Positions 1 to 9,878 of a stretch of 64,000 bases of DNA are shown piece after piece (within the stretch, counting starts at the first letter, position 1; each line of letters begins with the position of its first letter). Under the pieces are notes generated by a model. It worked only from the letters and a program-made list of their open reading frames with translations. It did not search any database and was not told the origin of the DNA. The stretch covers positions 5,967,001 to 6,031,000 of the forward strand of contig NC_081821.1 in NCBI RefSeq assembly GCF_030704535.1, given 5' to 3'. The stretch comes from Vitis vinifera (lineage: Eukaryota > Streptophyta > Magnoliopsida > Vitales > Vitaceae). A program made the position numbers and the translations under genes.

Positions 1-2640
1 TAAAAAAGTGTTACAAAAAGAGTTTTTGAGGGGGGCTTAAAATAGATCCCAAATGGGCCCTAGGGTTATAATGTCCAATTGCATCCTTGGTAATCTAGTC
101 GCTTCTAAATTTCTTTGCCCACATCATCTTTTGGTCCATCATCCTTTTGGCTCCTGTATGAACCAAATCACTCATCCATACTGTTGCATTTCTAAATCTT
201 CGTTGCCCATGGCTGAACTGTCTTAAACAACTTCATTATCCTTTGGTGCCACCTCTAACTTCTTGGTGAATATACTGATTTCAGATTTTCATTTTGTGTA
301 TTGTCATTCATCCATCTAATAATCATTTCCAAATCCCCTGGTTTTGTTAATTTGTTTCTTGATTGTCCAACATTCTATGCCGTAAATATGGCTGGTCTAG
401 TAGCTGTGTTTGTCAAACTTTTCCCTAAAGTCAATGGCTGTTCTTTCTCCTTTAAGTTAAGAGCTGGTCTTAAGCTGTGTGATAAAATGTTTCCTTCAAG
501 TCAGTCAGTATTTTCCTATCATATTATACTATAGATGCTCTTCTCCACTTCATTCAACCAATTGTAATTTTATTTGCAGGCTCTTTCTCCATGTCCACTT
601 CCTTACAAATAATCAATCCAAGATGGAACTGTCACTTTTAGGTGTCTTCTGTTCATCATTTTTCTTCCCTAGACTCTTGCTTCTTCTCCTGGTTTTACTA
701 ATATTCCATTTCGCATATTGTTGTAGCAATGCTGGTGGGGACTATATCCTTAAAACTTATGTTTGACTGAGGAAAAGAAAGGAAAATTTCCAGATAGGCC
801 TAACTAGGAACCAATGGAGTAAACTTGCTTACCCGAAGGAAAAAATTGGATATTTAGATAATTGAGATTTGAGAATTTGATGAATTATATGCCAACACAT
901 GCATGTGTCTCCAAGCTAGTATTTAGAACATCATGTTGGTATGAACCTACCTCACCTAGGTTCATCAAAAATATAATAATAAAGACATCAAGTAATAGTT
1001 ACAGGTAGTAAGTGGAAGCTAGAAAAGTTCAGCCTGACATGAAATCAAACAATCCTTCTAAGTCACAACCAAGTCCAAGAAGCCTTTAAACCTACCCAGC
1101 CTGATTGTTGACACAGTTAAGAGTCATTTTATGTATCTCCGTGATTTTGGGGAAGTGGAAGTGAAGTCTGTTCTCAAGTTATGAAGGATACTCAAGGGGG
1201 TAGCTTTTTCAGTACATTTTACAGGGCAGTGATTTTAGATTTAGAGCTGCAAATCAGCAGTTGGAGTTCTCAATGTAAGCACAACCTGAGATTAAAACTT
1301 TCCAACACAAAGCCTGACCCACCCAAACTTTTAACCCAATGTACTCAAATTACCTAAAGTTCCAAATTCAGTTTGTGTGGCATTGCTCAAGTTGATTGGA
1401 TCAAGTGGGTATGAACTAGGTTGGGTTAGGTTGACCGCCTGCTAAAGGTGTCAAATGTAGACACTTGGTCTAAGAAAATGCATATTTGCATTAAGCATGG
1501 ATAATGTTATTTCAGAGATAAAATCATTAAAATATGATATAATCCTTTTCCTTTGTTAAGGCAACAGCTGGCTCCTTGTTTTACTGGAAATTACAAAACA
1601 GATGGAATCGGATGAGAAACAGATCCCTGGATGAATCATGTACAGAAACATCAAATTAGAAAACAAAGGAAAGAAGGAAGCACCCTCAAGGTGACAATAA
1701 CAAAAATGATGAGATTCATGTGGAGAAAAGAAATGGTGAGATTGTGGTGTATAAGCTACAAGAAGATTGTAGCTTGTGAGGTTAAGGAGCTTTTGCAGTG
1801 GTGTTGTGGAGTGGCGGAGGCGGTGAAGGAATATGGGAAACTAGGAAGAGATTGGTGGAGGTAAGGAGATAAGAAGAGAGTGTTAGGGGTTCTATTTTGA
1901 GTGCAGTGGAAATGGTGGATGCATGTGGGAGACTAGGAAGAGAGGGTTAGAGGTTCTGTTTTGAGCTTTTCCTCCTTTTTTTTTTTTTTAAAAAAAAAAT
2001 ACATATTAAATTTATATAAATTCATAATATATATATATATATAAAGTATAGAACAATATATAAGGTTTGAAGAAGAAAAGAACAACAATAATAAAAGAAA
2101 CAATTGGGTTGGGATTCAACTTGGTTGATCAAGGCATTGGCTTGAACTTGACCCGAATTTATTTTGGGTTAGAAAAAAATCAACCGAAGTCCAAAACAAT
2201 TGATAAAAAATGATTGTCTAGAACTACCCAGAGGTCGAGTTGGGCTTGAGTTGGGTTTGGCCAACCTGGCCAACTTGCACCAATATCTAGATTTCCTTAA
2301 ATAGTAAGATATAATGATTGATAAGCTTGAAACTTAGAAAACTAGAGCCTGTTCACCACAAACTACTCCTATCAAAGGGGAACTTTTGTGAGACTGGTTT
2401 GGGCCAGATCATAAGCTTTGACTTCTTTGCTTTATCACTATGATGATAAACAATTAACTCTCTGTTTGCTCCATTTTTTCTTCCCTAAACAAAAATTTTC
2501 TTTTGTTTTCCCTTGTTCACCGACTTCCATCAAGTATAACATGGATAATAAAGTTTACTGTTTTTGAATTCCTATCATGCAGCACCTGTGTTTCCTACTG
2601 TGAATTGGCTGCTTATGATGTTAGGGGAAAAAATGTACAG
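1..2640 (+). other. Intron of CSTF50 reaching in from outside the window
   Basis: No exon of the upstream part of CSTF50 (its N-terminal half and first WD40 repeats) could be found here, so this is read as one long intron ending at the AG before 2641. It contains a T-run/A-run and an AT microsatellite around 1975-2045. Stretches rich in GGTTGGGTT-like words (about 1400-1440 and 2105-2280) are typical of decayed MITEs. Short ORFs here are not credible genes. Confidence 0.6.
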
Positions 2641-4855
2641 GGACTGATCATCCAGTTGCACACTTGTATGATGTCAACACTTTTCAGTGTTACCTATCAG
2701 CAAATGTCCAAGATTTAGGTATTAGTGCATCCATAAATCAGGTATAGTCAAACACCCTCCTTCAGATTAAAGTATTACTCCTTTATATTTTTCAGTTGAA
2801 TCTAAAGCCATTGAGGCAATTGTTTCCATCTATTTGGTCTTGCAGGTGAGGTATTCATCTAATGGTGACATGTATGTGACAGCTTCCAAAGATGGTGCTA
2901 TTCGGTTATGGGATGGAGTGACTGCAAATTGTGTGCGATCTATAGTTGGTGCACATGGAACAGCAGAGGCCACCAGTGCAAGTTTTACAAAGGATCAAAG
3001 GTAGGGATTACAGAATATATATATATATATATACGCCCTTGAGGCCTGGCTCAAGTGATAAAAGGTTGGGGAGGGTTTGTGGGAGGTTCCTGGTTTAAGT
3101 CCCAGTGGGGACAAAAAATTTACCTATCAAAAAAAAAAATCCTACATGCTGTCTTTTTTTATGCCTGTCAATAATTTTTTTGGAATCTATGTTTTCAAGT
3201 TCTTTTTTTATTAGGTATCCCTGTCATCATGCATGCCAAATATCAAGTTGATCTGAGCTTTAAGAGCTGCACCATCCTGACAGTGCTCTAAATTAGGCTT
3301 TTATTTTTATTTTATAATAAAATGTAATAAATTTATGGTTTGGGCAACTACTAAACTCACTTACCTTGATGTTTGACATGTTTGACGGGCATCATAGAGT
3401 TATAAAATTCAACAGTGGGGTTGGCCAAATATGAGTTCCATCAAGTTATTGAGACCAAAACAATAAGATCTAAAGAGGTGCCATTTGATCTCTTGATTAG
3501 ATTATAATTTTAGGGAGTCAAGTGACTTTCTTATGTGGATTGTACTAGTGCAAGCATGCTGTTTGATGGATTATGGTTAATATATGAGTAATAAATGGTC
3601 TGAAAGAGCTTTTATGGAATGTATATAGCTCTAAATATGCTGGATTTGGAATAAGGAAGAGTTTGATTTGATGATTATGCTAATTGACATAAGGGGACAT
3701 GATATCAACAGTGGCTTCAAATTAATTTGTGTTATGTTTTCCAAGTCTTGTCTTTTGATTTGAACATTATCAGCAGCAAGCAAGTAATCTTTTCTCTTAT
3801 AGCCAAGGTGTATTTACTTTGTGCGTGGATCAGATAAAGGACTGAAAATATGGTCAATGGGATGTATTTTAGTCTGTGGTAGTACATATAAAGGCATTAA
3901 AACTTAAATTCTTAAGTAAATATTTGTCCCTGCTTTATGCTTTCAATTCAATGAAGTATCTGCTTTGACCAAACTTGTTGACTAAAATATAGAATTTACA
4001 ACTTTCATGTGCTGTTTCTAGGTTTGTTCTCTCTTGTGGAAAGGATTCTTCTGTGAAGCTTTGGGAAATCGGCTCTGGAAAGTTGGTCAAGCAATATCTT
4101 GGAGCTGCACATACACAGCTACGGTGTCAGGTATCTTTCTGACAAGGCCTTCTTGGAGAGTTTGTGTTGTGCATTGGAAGTTTGCTTGTGCATGTATGTA
4201 GCCTCATTTATTAAATGCTAAAAATTAAGCATCCATGACTGAGGTTTTACATGACCAAGGGAATGAGAACGTTCTGCCATTGGCTTTGCATGTTGGATGA
4301 CGCTGCATGGCCTCTTGCAAGTACTTCCATTTTATGATTTGCTAGTGCAGGCCCAATGCAACAAGTGTTATAAAACTAGTTGTGTGTTATAAGAGAGATG
4401 CTATACATCTGGGTTTCTCTTTGCTGTTTAACCTTAGCCCCTCCCTTGCATATAGCCACACACTTCACTTTAATTTGAAAACTGAATGTGTCATCTACTA
4501 TGCAATTAAGATTTTAATGAATCTTGGTCATATCATCAGATGCTTAAATCTACTCTTTGCAGGCTGTTTTCAATGAAACTGAGGAATTTGTACTATCCAT
4601 AGATGAACAAAGCAATGAAGTAAGTTGAGTTTCTCAGTCAACAATACCCATCGTGTTAGTTTTGTTCATTTGGATATAACTTGTAATTATGGTTTTCAGA
4701 TTGTTGTCTGGGATGCTCTGACGGCAGAGATAGTGGCAAGGTTGCCTTCCAACCATATTGGTGCGCCCCGTTGGCTTGAGCACTCACCAACAGAGGCTGC
4801 TTTTGTTTCCTGTGGAACCGATAGGTCAGTTCGGTTTTGGAAGGAAATTCTCTAG
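2641..4855 (+). CDS. CSTF50: Cleavage stimulation factor subunit 50 (CstF-50), 3' exons only
   Basis: WD40-repeat subunit of the nuclear cleavage stimulation factor, which helps CstF-77 and CstF-64 define the cleavage site during mRNA 3'-end formation. Five exons with GT-AG borders read in one frame: 2641-2741, 2846-3000, 4022-4130, 4563-4619 and 4700-4855, giving 191 C-terminal residues. Diagnostic pieces are TDHPVAHLYDVNTFQC, ASKDGAIRLWDG, GKDSSVKLWEIGSGK and DRSVRFWKE, which follow plant CstF-50 almost residue for residue as recalled from Arabidopsis At5g60940. The N-terminal half lies upstream of the window. The third intron carries a SINE-like insertion. PNM1 follows downstream in opposite orientation, as in Arabidopsis. 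Identity is secure; exon borders are inferred by eye. Confidence 0.92.
3034..3140 (+). mobile_element. tRNA-derived SINE-like insertion in a CSTF50 intron
   Basis: The segment starts with a box A-like GGCCTGGCTCAAGTGATAA, followed about 30 bases later by a box B-like GGTTTAAGTCCC, and ends in an A-run at 3130-3140. This is the layout of a Pol III-transcribed plant SINE. An AT microsatellite precedes it. A related copy sits on the other strand at 5715-5860. Confidence 0.55.
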
Positions 4856-6029
4856 GTATTTGAAAAAGGGATTTGCCACCTCAATATCAGAATCTGGGAC
4901 CAAAGAGGGAAATGGAAATGTTGTTCCCTTGGGAGTATACTTTTATTTTTACTGTCCTTGGGGTTGTAATTTATACATGCATTCTGCTGGTAGAGCATTA
5001 AATGTTGAGGGGAATGTCCCCAAAAAGATTGTGAACCAAAAATGACTTTCACGGAGCAAATGGCCCCCTTTTTCCATGCACATATATTTTTTGCCTTTAG
5101 ATTCACATGAAGAACCAGTGGTTCACCAACCTTATCTCCTTTTTATTGATAGCAACAATATTGACGGACCAAAAACAGAAGTCAGCTAAACGGGTTTTTT
5201 CCTCAAGCTGTGTGGTGCGTCAAGGGAAAGGCCATTCAATCAAAACCTGTTTTTTGGCATTGCCTAGTAAGATCATGGCATCTTCAACAACATCCTAGTA
5301 TGATGGGTAAGAGGCATAGGTTTGAGTCATGAGGGCGTCATGCTGGGCAAAGGATTTTTGAAGTGCAATAATGTTGATCTTAAACCTGACAATCACCCAA
5401 ATAATGGTTATTAAAACAGGTCCATGGAATGTAATGTCAAATGCCATAAAAGGCTTGATCGATTTTCATTAAACATCAATTGGTTTTCAAATGAGACAAT
5501 CAAAGTCTAATTCAAGAATAGATGTTGAAATTCACGATACATCTTCAAAGTTGAATGCTCTATATCAAGTTAAATTCATTTTTTTTTAATAAATTGATTT
5601 TAATATTATATAATAATAATAATAGTATTCAAATCATGCAATAAAGGTAGTTGCTTTAAATGATTTGTTTTTTTCATTTTTATAATTAAGACCTTTTTAT
5701 TTTATCAAAAATCACATAGAGAATGATTCTCATACCAATAGAGGTAACCACTGTTCTGATTAATCCTCCACTTATTTTTCGTTTTGGCCCCCATTGGGAC
5801 TCAAACCTAGAACCTCTCAAAAGCCCACCTTACCAATTGCCAGGCCTTTGAATTGAGAACAATGCACACGAAAAATGAAGGTGGTTGACAATCCATTGAT
5901 AATACAATTTAAAGAAACTTTGAATCAGGAAAATTTTTTCATCAAAGATGAATCACCACCAAGGGATTTTCCAAGTTTGTCTCCTCTTAGCCTAGCCTTT
6001 CATGGATGCCTAAAAACCCAAATTGTACA
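4856..6029. other. CSTF50 3' flank and intergenic DNA
   Basis: The first few hundred bases are presumably the CSTF50 3' UTR. Further on there is a second box B-like word (GGTTTGAGTC near 5319) and an AT-rich stretch at 5575-5640. I see no coding region. Confidence 0.5.
5715..5860 (-). mobile_element. tRNA-derived SINE-like copy, minus strand
   Basis: On the minus strand, AAGGCCTGGCAATTGGTAAG (box A-like) is followed by GGTTTGAGTCCCAATGGGG (box B-like). The order and spacing match the insertion at 3034-3140, so both are read as members of one SINE family. The 3' limit is not sharply defined. Confidence 0.5.
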
Positions 6030-7325
6030 TTAGTTGCCCAAAGTGAGAAGAGAGAGAAGAAAAGGAAAGAAGATGAATAATGCAGCTGGAGCAATCAAGG
6101 GCTGGGACTGAGGATCCACACACGTGTGCCTTGCAATCTTCTGCAGTCTGCTTGCAGTGCTCATCCATTCTTGCTTAAGCCATTTGTGCAACTGTGCCTG
6201 CTTCCCAATGCTCTTTCTTGCCCCTAACTTCCTTAATCTCATCTCCCGAGTATCATTACTCCAAACATCTAAATTCTGAAGAAAAATCAGCAATACATTT
6301 TGCGTCCTTCCATAAAAGCTGATAATGAGCATGCCAAGTAGATTGGGATGTTTGGTTGCATTGAAAGTGCAAGTAATCCATCTATTTAACTATGAAATTG
6401 AGCTCTGTTGAGCAACCATCATAAACTCTTCCTAGAAATAGCGTCTTTTTCCTCACTGCCTCAAACCATTTGCTTTCATCCTTCCTCTTGTCTTTTTGCC
6501 CTCAAATTCACTCAATGATCATTGCCATACATGCTTTCCACTTTGTTCACTCAATGATCGTTGCCACACATGGTCAAACTGACGACCTCAAATAATTTTG
6601 TCTCATGTTGTCCCTAGAAAAGCCACCTCTTACTTCTCATGACAGCATCCATTCATTATTTAATTTTTATTCACTCACCCATATTAACATCCCCATTCAG
6701 TTGCACCCATCAAGGAACAAGTTGCTTCTAATAGTCGAAGATTATATCTTGTAACTCCTAAAGTTTTTAATTCAGCTTGTCACATGTACCAGGATCAGAA
6801 TACTAGAGACATTTCACTATTTCATCCATCTTGCTCCAATCTATAGGCGACATCCTCTTCAATCTCATCTCTCTTGTTAATAGTCAATCAAGGAAATGAT
6901 CGCTTTTGGGAATCTCTTGACCATCAATTTTTACTATATCATCTCTACTCCTAGTGTTCAAATGGATGACACATATATTTTTATGTCAAAAGGTCAGAAG
7001 TGGTTTTTTAGTTTGAAATTCCAAAAAATAAAAACAAAGCAATTGAACTTGCAACATATAGGAGACAGAAAACATTATCAGTTAAATCCATAATTGAGTC
7101 TACAAGGGATCTTATTCTTATAAAGCAAACATGATAGGGAGGCCAATAAGAAAATAAAGCATTTGATATACGGAAGACAAGAATCAGAACTTGAGAGGAA
7201 GTTGTCTCAACTGATTACCTGTTTTTTTGGCATCAACCCATACTATCACAGGAAGTTCTACATTGTCTACAATCTGGCGGAAGCTAATACAGCTTCCAGC
7301 AAGTTCTCTACTTGAAGAAGGAACT
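6030..7325 (-). other. Two unrecognised coding-like segments with splice-type borders
   Basis: On the minus strand, 7325-7219 reads open as SSSRELAGSCISF followed by DNVELPVIVWVDAKK. It lies between a TTTCTAG acceptor and an ACAG/GTAATC donor. A second segment, 6278-6030, follows a TTTTTCTTCAG acceptor. It reads NLDVWSNDTREMRLRKLGAR and on to a stop, with a basic, helix-prone composition. Both are on the PNM1 strand, within 1.6 kb downstream of its stop codon. They could be exons of an unknown small gene, spliced 3' UTR of PNM1, or further captured fragments. I do not recognise the protein. Confidence 0.25.
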
Positions 7326-7562
7326 AGAAAATGAAACAAAGAATAATACACTGCCATTGGAGTTCTTGCTTAGAACAGCAATGTCGATATTCATGTTATA
7401 TGAACCAAGTTATGAGTCAAATCAATCTACTTTAAGCACTGTTTTATTTCAGGTGTTGCCAACAGTAGCATCAGAACAACAAGCATAAAAAATAAATGAT
7501 CACAATGATAAATTCATACCCTTTGAAACTTCCAACATAGCCCAAGCAAAATTTTAATGAGA

Positions 7563-9167
7563 TCAAAATGCTCGCCGCATTCGTTTAGGCTTCTTCACAA
7601 AACTGAGTCTGATTTTTCTAAGGCGCCTCCTCTTCCGGGCCATTTTCTCAGGCAATGTTTCTCGTTTTTTCTCCTTCTTTGCCACTGTGGGTTTCTTCAC
7701 AAATCTTGGATCCAACTTATAAGCCTTGGATTCCACAGGTACCCCTCTATTCACTGCTTCACTGAAGAGTGCATTTGCTTTATCAAGGCGACCATGAGCA
7801 CACAACTTCCCCATCAATAAATCATATGTCTTGATCCCGGGTTTGCATCCGTCCTCCTTCATCTTTGAAAAAAGACTCATAGCATGATCGATCCTCTCAA
7901 TCCCACATAAAATTTTTATAAACTCATAATATGCCTTCTTATCAAGTGCATTCCCGAACCCAGCAGATTTCATCCTATCAATCATCTCATCACCCTCTCC
8001 TACCCTTGCTGCCTGATATAAACTCCTTGTCAAAACAAGAAATGTGGTTTCATTAGGGTAACATCCCCATTCACCCATTCTATAAAACAACTTCATTGCA
8101 TCCTCAGTCTTCCTAATCTTACATAAATTAGTAATCAAAACATTAAAAGTTTCCACGTTGCGTGGAACCCCAGCAACATCCATGTCCACCAAAATCTTCT
8201 CTGCCTCGGATTCAAGACGAAATGGATCCTTTTTCCTACAAAGCTTACAGATACAATCCAGAATCGAATTATAGGCCATTGTACCAATTTCAAACCCTCC
8301 TCTAAACATCTCCTCTGCCAACCTCCTAGCTTCATCAAGCTTCCCATCAACACACCACCCCTTAATAAGCAAATCACAGATCGTTTCATTAGGAAAAATC
8401 TCATTGGCCACATTTTTCACCACTTTCTCCGCATGACTGGCAAATCCATGTTCGCAAAGCTTCGAAACAACCATTGTCAGCGATTCTCGGTCTCTCCGGA
8501 ATCCATAATCCACCTCCATTCGATCAAAGAAGGAAACCACCTGCGTGGCCCGGCCCGCCCGGACAAGCCGGTCGATTGCCGACTCTAGGGTTTTAGCACC
8601 GGCGAAGTTGCGACCATCCATTAGTACCTCGTGGATGGCCTTGAAATCTTTCCGGCGACCGAAATAATCGACAAAGAAGGAGATGGTTTCATCAGAATGA
8701 ACAAATTTTGGGTTCGAGGAGAGCCATTTGTAAAACCCTAAAACTGTACGGCCAGCATCAGGGGAAGTATTAAGTGTTTGGAGGATAAGGGGAGGAGAGG
8801 GAGTAATGTGAGAAAAGCTGAGCTGGAGCCTTTGGATAATGGGAACAGGCTCTGAATCCGGATCCTTAAGGAGTTCAGAAGAGAGAGATTGAGCGATTTG
8901 GGAGTGATCATCATCGGCACTGTTGTTTGGTTGGGATGAGAAGCGCCTAGAGAGAGGAAACGAAGGAGAGACAAAGTGGCGTTGTGAGGAACAGAGACAG
9001 TAGGGATCTAGGGAGAGAGTTGGGCTAAGGCAATAAGACTGTACTAAAGAAGAAGAAGAAGAAGAAGAAGAAGATGATGATGATGATGATGATGATGAGA
9101 AGCAGCGAAGAAGAAGCCTGCGGAGTTGGAGAGACGTTAATGGCGTCGAGGATCTCCACATTTTCAA
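7563..9167 (-). CDS. PNM1: P-class pentatricopeptide repeat protein, PNM1-like
   Basis: Intronless gene for 534 residues. PPR proteins bind RNA in organelles. Arabidopsis PNM1 (At5g60960, from memory about 520 aa) is dual-targeted to mitochondria, where it associates with polysomes, and to the nucleus. The N-terminus is rich in Ser, Arg and Leu with a run of about 18 serines, as expected of a mitochondrial presequence. Roughly residues 160-490 form tandem 35-residue PPR motifs, for example LLIKGWCVDGKLDEARRLAEE and TFNVLITNLCKIRKTEDAMK. The last 45 residues are very basic (MARKRRRLRK, VKKPKRMRRAF), fitting the nuclear localisation signal reported for PNM1. Neighbouring CSTF50 also matches the Arabidopsis order. 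PPR assignment is certain; PNM1 orthology rests on tail, length and synteny. Confidence 0.88.
   Translation of the reverse strand: MKMWRSSTPLTSLQLRRLLLRCFSSSSSSSSSSSSSSSSSLVQSYCLSPTLSLDPYCLCSSQRHFVSPSFPLSRRFSSQPNNSADDDHSQIAQSLSSELLKDPDSEPVPIIQRLQLSFSHITPSPPLILQTLNTSPDAGRTVLGFYKWLSSNPKFVHSDETISFFVDYFGRRKDFKAIHEVLMDGRNFAGAKTLESAIDRLVRAGRATQVVSFFDRMEVDYGFRRDRESLTMVVSKLCEHGFASHAEKVVKNVANEIFPNETICDLLIKGWCVDGKLDEARRLAEEMFRGGFEIGTMAYNSILDCICKLCRKKDPFRLESEAEKILVDMDVAGVPRNVETFNVLITNLCKIRKTEDAMKLFYRMGEWGCYPNETTFLVLTRSLYQAARVGEGDEMIDRMKSAGFGNALDKKAYYEFIKILCGIERIDHAMSLFSKMKEDGCKPGIKTYDLLMGKLCAHGRLDKANALFSEAVNRGVPVESKAYKLDPRFVKKPTVAKKEKKRETLPEKMARKRRRLRKIRLSFVKKPKRMRRAF
9050..9098 (-). repeat. Trinucleotide repeat coding the PNM1 serine run
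   Basis: On the plus strand about nine GAA/GAAG-type triplets are followed by eight GAT triplets. Read on the minus strand in frame these are Ser codons (TCT/TCA types) within the predicted presequence. Slippage here would change the length of the serine run without breaking the frame. Confidence 0.85.
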
Positions 9168-9783
9168 GAGAAATCAGGAGGGAAGTGTCTGTAGAAAGAG
9201 AAATCAGGAAATGTTCAAAACCCTAAAAGAAGAGGTATCTGAAGCGGAGGAACCAAGTGCAGTCCATGGGCCCAGGTTTTGGGTGGGTGATGTGGAAAAT
9301 ATATGATTTTGATAACCCAATTTTACGTATTTTAAAATTAATAATGTAATTAGAAAATATTTGGAGAATCATGCCCTTTCAGCTTATGTGTATTTTAATG
9401 CCAAAAATACCCTTCACCTTGCCAGCTAAGCGTTCCACATCTGAAAATCAGAAGAGAAAAAACCCATTCTCAATCTCAGAAACCCAAAATGCTGTAAAAC
9501 CTAACCTATTTCATTTCTGTAACATTCTCGTCTCCCATTTTGTTGATAAACATCAACAGCCCAAAACCTAACTTTCCCAAAAAAAAAGTTATAATGCTGC
9601 GGAGGAGAAGAATTTATCAGGTGGATGTGTTGGTAAATGAGAAACGAATCAGAAGGAAGAGACACGGGACTATGGGAGGAAACCGGGAAAGGTGATATCC
9701 TTTTTGTTCCCAAATTACTTGATCCAGAAACCCTAATTTCTGAAACGAAGATCAGATCCGGGGAAAATTGGTGATCGGAATTA
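9168..9783. promoter_or_regulatory. Divergent spacer between PNM1 and a V-ATPase c'' fragment
   Basis: The 616-bp spacer holds the PNM1 5' UTR and promoter on the minus strand and whatever drives the c''-like first exon on the plus strand. No clear TATA box is seen in either direction. An A8 run lies at about 9580 and a GGAGGAGAAG purine tract near 9600. Promoter function is inferred from position only. Confidence 0.35.
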
Positions 9784-9878
9784 ATGGTGGGTGCATCGAG
9801 CTCATGGTCTCGCGCACTGGTTCAGATCTCACCTTACACCTTCTCCGCCATCGGCGTTTCCGTCTTGGGTGCCGCTTG
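9784..9878 (+). pseudogene. First-exon fragment of V-ATPase proteolipid subunit c''
   Basis: An ATG opens a 95-bp reading frame, MVGASSSWSRALVQISPYTF followed by SAIG-VSVLGAAW, ending in a G/GTACTT donor inside the Trp codon. Plant VHA-c'' begins with ASSWGAALVRISPYTFSAIG, and after SAIG has about six more residues before GVSVLGAAWG; these are missing here (family sequence recalled from Arabidopsis). No downstream c'' exon with its transmembrane helices or catalytic Glu was found in the next 4 kb. It is therefore a 5' gene fragment. It retains a start codon and a donor site and could seed a chimeric transcript. Confidence 0.7.
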
